From the NCBI GenBank assembly GCA_945931735.1, contig CAMEPN010000056.1, positions 1 to 8,578 on the forward strand: DNA of 8,578 nucleotides, read 5' to 3'. Shown here one piece after another: positions 6,337-8,578 of this stretch. The stretch comes from an uncultured Clostridia bacterium (GTDB lineage Bacteria > Bacillota > Clostridia > Oscillospirales > Ruminococcaceae). Position 1 is the first letter of the stretch, and the number at the start of each line of letters is the position of its first letter. The notes beneath the pieces are model-generated. The model did not search any database. It had not been told where the DNA came from and saw nothing but the letters and a program-made list of their open reading frames with translations. A program made the position numbers and the translations under genes.

Positions 6337-7467
6337 TTGAACAGAATATTAGCCTTTATCAAAAATGAGCCCGTACTTATTGCAGCCTGTCTGCTTGCGG
6401 CAATATCTGCGTTTTTTGTGCCGCCCGACGCGGAATATTTCGGATACATAGATTTCAGAACGCTAAGCATATTATTCTGCCTTATGACAGTTGTTGCGGG
6501 ACTTAGGGGAATAGGCGTGTTTGACATTCTTGCGCAGAAAATGCTGTCGAATGTCAAGAATATGCGTCAGCTCGTTCTGATACCCGTGCTTCTGTGTTTT
6601 TTCCTAAGTATGTTCATCACGAACGATGTTGCGCTGATAACGCTTGTTCCGTTTACGTTTACGGTTCTGGCGCTTGCGGGCAGTGAATACGAAAAGCGGC
6701 TGATAATTCCCGTGACCGCAATGGAAACGATAGCGGCTAACCTCGGAAGTATGCTGACCCCGCTTGGAAACCCGCAGAATTTATATCTGTTCGGCAAAGC
6801 GGATATGTCTATCGGAAGCTTTCTGCTGCTCATGCTGCCGTACAGCTCCGTATCGCTGATAATGCTTCTCGTATGGATATTGTTCCTGTCTAGAAAAGAC
6901 CACGAAAAGCTTGAAATTGGATTTACACAAAAAGCAGTTCTCGGAAGCAAAAAGCTGATGGCGGTTTATCTGACTTTATTTGTGATATGCCTGCTGAGCG
7001 TGGTAAGGCTTGTCCATTACGGAATAACTCTTGCAGCAGTGCTGTTAACTGTTCTTATTGCAGACAGAAAGACTCTTGCCAAAGCGGATTTTTCTCTGCT
7101 TGCGACCTTCGCAGGTTTTTTTATTTTTATCGGTAATATGGGAAGGATACAATGGTTCTGCGATATTCTCGAAAACATCATATCCGGCAAGGAGGTTATT
7201 ACCGCAGTAATTTCCAGTCAGATAATCAGCAATGTTCCCGCCGCGCTGCTGCTGTCGGGTTTTTCGGATAATATCAGCGCGCTTATTATTGGAACAAATC
7301 TCGGCGGTCTTGGAACGCTAATTGCGTCCATGGCAAGCCTTATCTCGTTCAAGCAGCTCTCAATGAAATTCCCAAAGCTTAAAGGACGTTATTTGGCTTG
7401 CTTTACTGTAAGCAACATTGTTTTTCTTTTGATTTTGATGGGTGTATATTTTATGATTATTCGATAA
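6337..7467 (+). CDS. SLC13/ArsB-NhaD-type ion transporter (IT superfamily), substrate unknown
   Basis: A 376-aa, strongly hydrophobic membrane protein with about ten or more helices. It has the two-fold repeat of the ion-transporter superfamily. The first half carries FITNDVALITLVPF (near residues 93-106) and SMLTPLGNPQN (138-148); the second carries ISNVPAALLL (297-306) and GTNLGGLGTLIASM (319-332). These paired re-entrant motifs bind substrate in the citrate/dicarboxylate, arsenite and Na+/H+ antiporter branches, and I cannot tell which applies. It starts at TTG 6337, 14 bases after znuB, preceded by AGAGGTAAGG. No better ATG exists, and the N-terminus MNRILAFIKNEP fits the family. It is the last gene of the zur operon, so it should be made under metal starvation. 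A metal-chelate, counter-ion or proton-coupled role is inference only. Confidence 0.85.
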   Translation: MNRILAFIKNEPVLIAACLLAAISAFFVPPDAEYFGYIDFRTLSILFCLMTVVAGLRGIGVFDILAQKMLSNVKNMRQLVLIPVLLCFFLSMFITNDVALITLVPFTFTVLALAGSEYEKRLIIPVTAMETIAANLGSMLTPLGNPQNLYLFGKADMSIGSFLLLMLPYSSVSLIMLLVWILFLSRKDHEKLEIGFTQKAVLGSKKLMAVYLTLFVICLLSVVRLVHYGITLAAVLLTVLIADRKTLAKADFSLLATFAGFFIFIGNMGRIQWFCDILENIISGKEVITAVISSQIISNVPAALLLSGFSDNISALIIGTNLGGLGTLIASMASLISFKQLSMKFPKLKGRYLACFTVSNIVFLLILMGVYFMIIR

Positions 7468-7558
7468 TTTGTAGAGAAAGAGGGTAAAGGGAAAAACATA
7501 GCCTATTGCGTAAAATAAAAATTTTATGCAATTGGGTGGAGTTTTTTTCCCATAGAAG
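7468..7558 (+). other. Intergenic gap between the zinc operon and the recombinase
   Basis: These 91 bases are AT-rich and hold the palindrome described separately. I find no convincing -35/-10 pair for the recombinase. GGGAAAAAC (7489-7497) and GTTTTTTTCCC (7541-7551) are complementary apart from two extra Ts and could form an outer stem enclosing the palindrome. The best Shine-Dalgarno-like run, GGGTGGAG (7534-7541), ends 17 bases before the recombinase ATG, which is too far for normal use, and TAG at 7553 blocks any upstream in-frame start. Confidence 0.6.
7505..7532. repeat. 28-bp palindrome: operon terminator or dif-like recombination site
   Basis: The arms ATTGCGTAAAA (7505-7515) and TTTTATGCAAT (7522-7532) are inverted copies with one mismatch (a G-U pair in RNA). 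The centre is the 6 bases TAAAAA, of which the outer T/A also pair. As RNA this is a 12-bp, mostly A-U stem with an AAAA loop. The T-run needed for a terminator begins only 9 bases after it (7542-7548). As DNA it has 11-6-11 geometry, as in dif sites, and lies just before a Xer-type gene. Both readings remain open. Confidence 0.6.
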
Positions 7559-8578
7559 ATGAAACAAACATACTATGACGACGCGCCGACGCTCATAAAG
7601 GACTTTATATATTACGAGCAGATCGTAAAAGGTCGTTCGGAGCTGACGGTAAAAAATTATTACGTTGATATAAGAACATTTTTCCGTTTCTATAAAATAC
7701 GGAACGACCGCGCACCGCAGGATCCGTACGAGTTCAGCAAAATCAGCATATCAGATATAACCGACGAGGATATCAAATCGGTCGATCTCAAGCTTGTGCA
7801 GGAATACCTCGTATTTATGAAAACCGAGAAATCCAACGAGCAGAAAGCACGCTACCGTAAGGCAGTCGCGTTAAGGCAGTTCTACAAATTTCTCACGAAC
7901 AATAAGCACTTATTTGATGTCAACCCTTTGTCAAACCTTGAGCTTCCGTCGCCCAAGCCCGCATTGCCTAAGTATCTTACGCTTGAACAATCACTGGAAA
8001 TGCTAACCAATATTGATTCTCCCGAACAAAAGCGCGACTATTGCATTATTGTTTTCTTCCTGAATTGCGGTATGCGTCTTAGCGAGCTTGTTGGGATAGA
8101 TTTAGGAGATATCCGCTGCACCCACGACAACGGCGCAGACGTGTATACGCTTAAGGTACTCGGCAAAGGCAGCAAGGAACGAATAATATTCCTTAACAAC
8201 GCCTGTGTAAACGCTTACATGGATTATCTTGCGCCGAACGAAAGCGATCCCGATGTGCGCAATGCCGCCGGAAACCGCGATATGTCCGCAAAAACCAACG
8301 CGCTGTTTCTTAGCAAGCGCGGCACGCGAATATCAAACCGCCGCGTTCAGCAGATAGTTGAACAGTGCCTTAAAAACTGCGGGCTGGATAATCAAGGGCT
8401 TTCTGTGCATAAGCTTCGCCACACAGCCGCTACTCTGATGTATCAAAACGGCGTCGATGTCCGCGTGCTTAAGGACGTCCTCGGTCACGAGAACCTTAAC
8501 ACTACGCAGATCTACACCCATGTTTCCAACGCACAGCTCGAAAATGCAATGAAACAAAATCCTTTGTCAGATGTCGTT
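7559..8578 (+). CDS. xerC: XerC/XerD-type tyrosine recombinase (3' end outside window)
   Basis: The frame is open from ATG 7559 to the window edge (340 codons, no stop), so it is almost complete. The N-terminal SAM-like core-binding domain spans about residues 8-118 (IVKGRSELTVKNYYVDIRTF, then RKAVALRQFYKFL). The catalytic domain follows the linker ALPKYLTLEQS. All active-site residues are present: Arg173 (GMRLSEL), Lys203 (GKGSKER), His284 and Arg287 (HKLRH), His310 (LGHENL) and the nucleophile Tyr319 (IYTH). These enzymes cut and rejoin DNA; chromosomal Xer proteins resolve chromosome dimers at dif. The close fit to the XerC/D pattern and the lack of phage or transposon genes argue for a housekeeping enzyme rather than a mobile-element integrase. 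Its Shine-Dalgarno site is poor. XerC versus XerD cannot be decided here. Confidence 0.9.
   Translation, partial: MKQTYYDDAPTLIKDFIYYEQIVKGRSELTVKNYYVDIRTFFRFYKIRNDRAPQDPYEFSKISISDITDEDIKSVDLKLVQEYLVFMKTEKSNEQKARYRKAVALRQFYKFLTNNKHLFDVNPLSNLELPSPKPALPKYLTLEQSLEMLTNIDSPEQKRDYCIIVFFLNCGMRLSELVGIDLGDIRCTHDNGADVYTLKVLGKGSKERIIFLNNACVNAYMDYLAPNESDPDVRNAAGNRDMSAKTNALFLSKRGTRISNRRVQQIVEQCLKNCGLDNQGLSVHKLRHTAATLMYQNGVDVRVLKDVLGHENLNTTQIYTHVSNAQLENAMKQNPLSDVV

Noticed and set aside
7559..8578. Integrase of a mobile element
   Set aside because: The protein follows the XerC/D pattern closely, with no excisionase, relaxase, phage or transposase gene and no tRNA attachment site in view. A housekeeping Xer protein fits better, although the right flank is unseen.

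Overview
The window looks like ordinary chromosome from a spore-forming, anaerobic Gram-positive of the Clostridia. A Ruminococcus-like (Oscillospiraceae) host is my best guess. The evidence is a GerA-type germination operon, a stand-alone PduL phosphotransacylase, lipoprotein-type substrate binders, strong purine-rich Shine-Dalgarno sites and a mid-range base composition. No rRNA, tRNA, CRISPR array, transposon or phage gene is visible.

Left part (1-2565, plus strand): the end of a GerA-type operon. It holds the C-terminal half of a GerA (A-subunit) protein, a GerAB-type permease broken by an apparent one-base frameshift near 1218-1240, and a short GerAC-type lipoprotein. Both junctions are 4-base ATGA overlaps. 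A strong hairpin terminator (2571-2602) sits between this operon and the convergent pduL.

Middle (2618-3372): pduL (minus strand) encodes a phosphate acyltransferase without a microcompartment-targeting extension. Its true start is probably the internal ATG at 3196. Upstream lie two divergent promoters, one for pduL and one for the zinc operon.

Right-centre (3301-7467, plus strand): a compact metal-uptake operon. It has a consensus promoter with a Fur-family box just downstream of the -10, then a Fur/Zur-type repressor, a ZnuA-type binding lipoprotein with a His/Asp/Glu-rich loop, a ZnuC ATPase, a ZnuB permease and an SLC13/ArsB-NhaD-type ion transporter. The first two genes overlap by 4 bases, znuC and znuB overlap by 8, and the last gene starts 14 bases after znuB with TTG. 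The likely logic is that a metal-loaded repressor shuts off its own operon. On metal starvation the ABC importer is made together with the secondary transporter, whose substrate is unknown.

Right end (7468-8578): a 91-base gap with a 28-bp near-perfect palindrome (7505-7532), then a nearly complete XerC/D-type tyrosine recombinase that runs off the window with all catalytic residues present. The palindrome can be read as an operon terminator or as a dif-like 11-6-11 recombination site next to its recombinase.

I see no clearly new multi-gene system. The points most worth checking are the dif-like palindrome, the extra transporter in the metal operon, the unusual metal-ligand set of the binding protein and the damaged germination operon.
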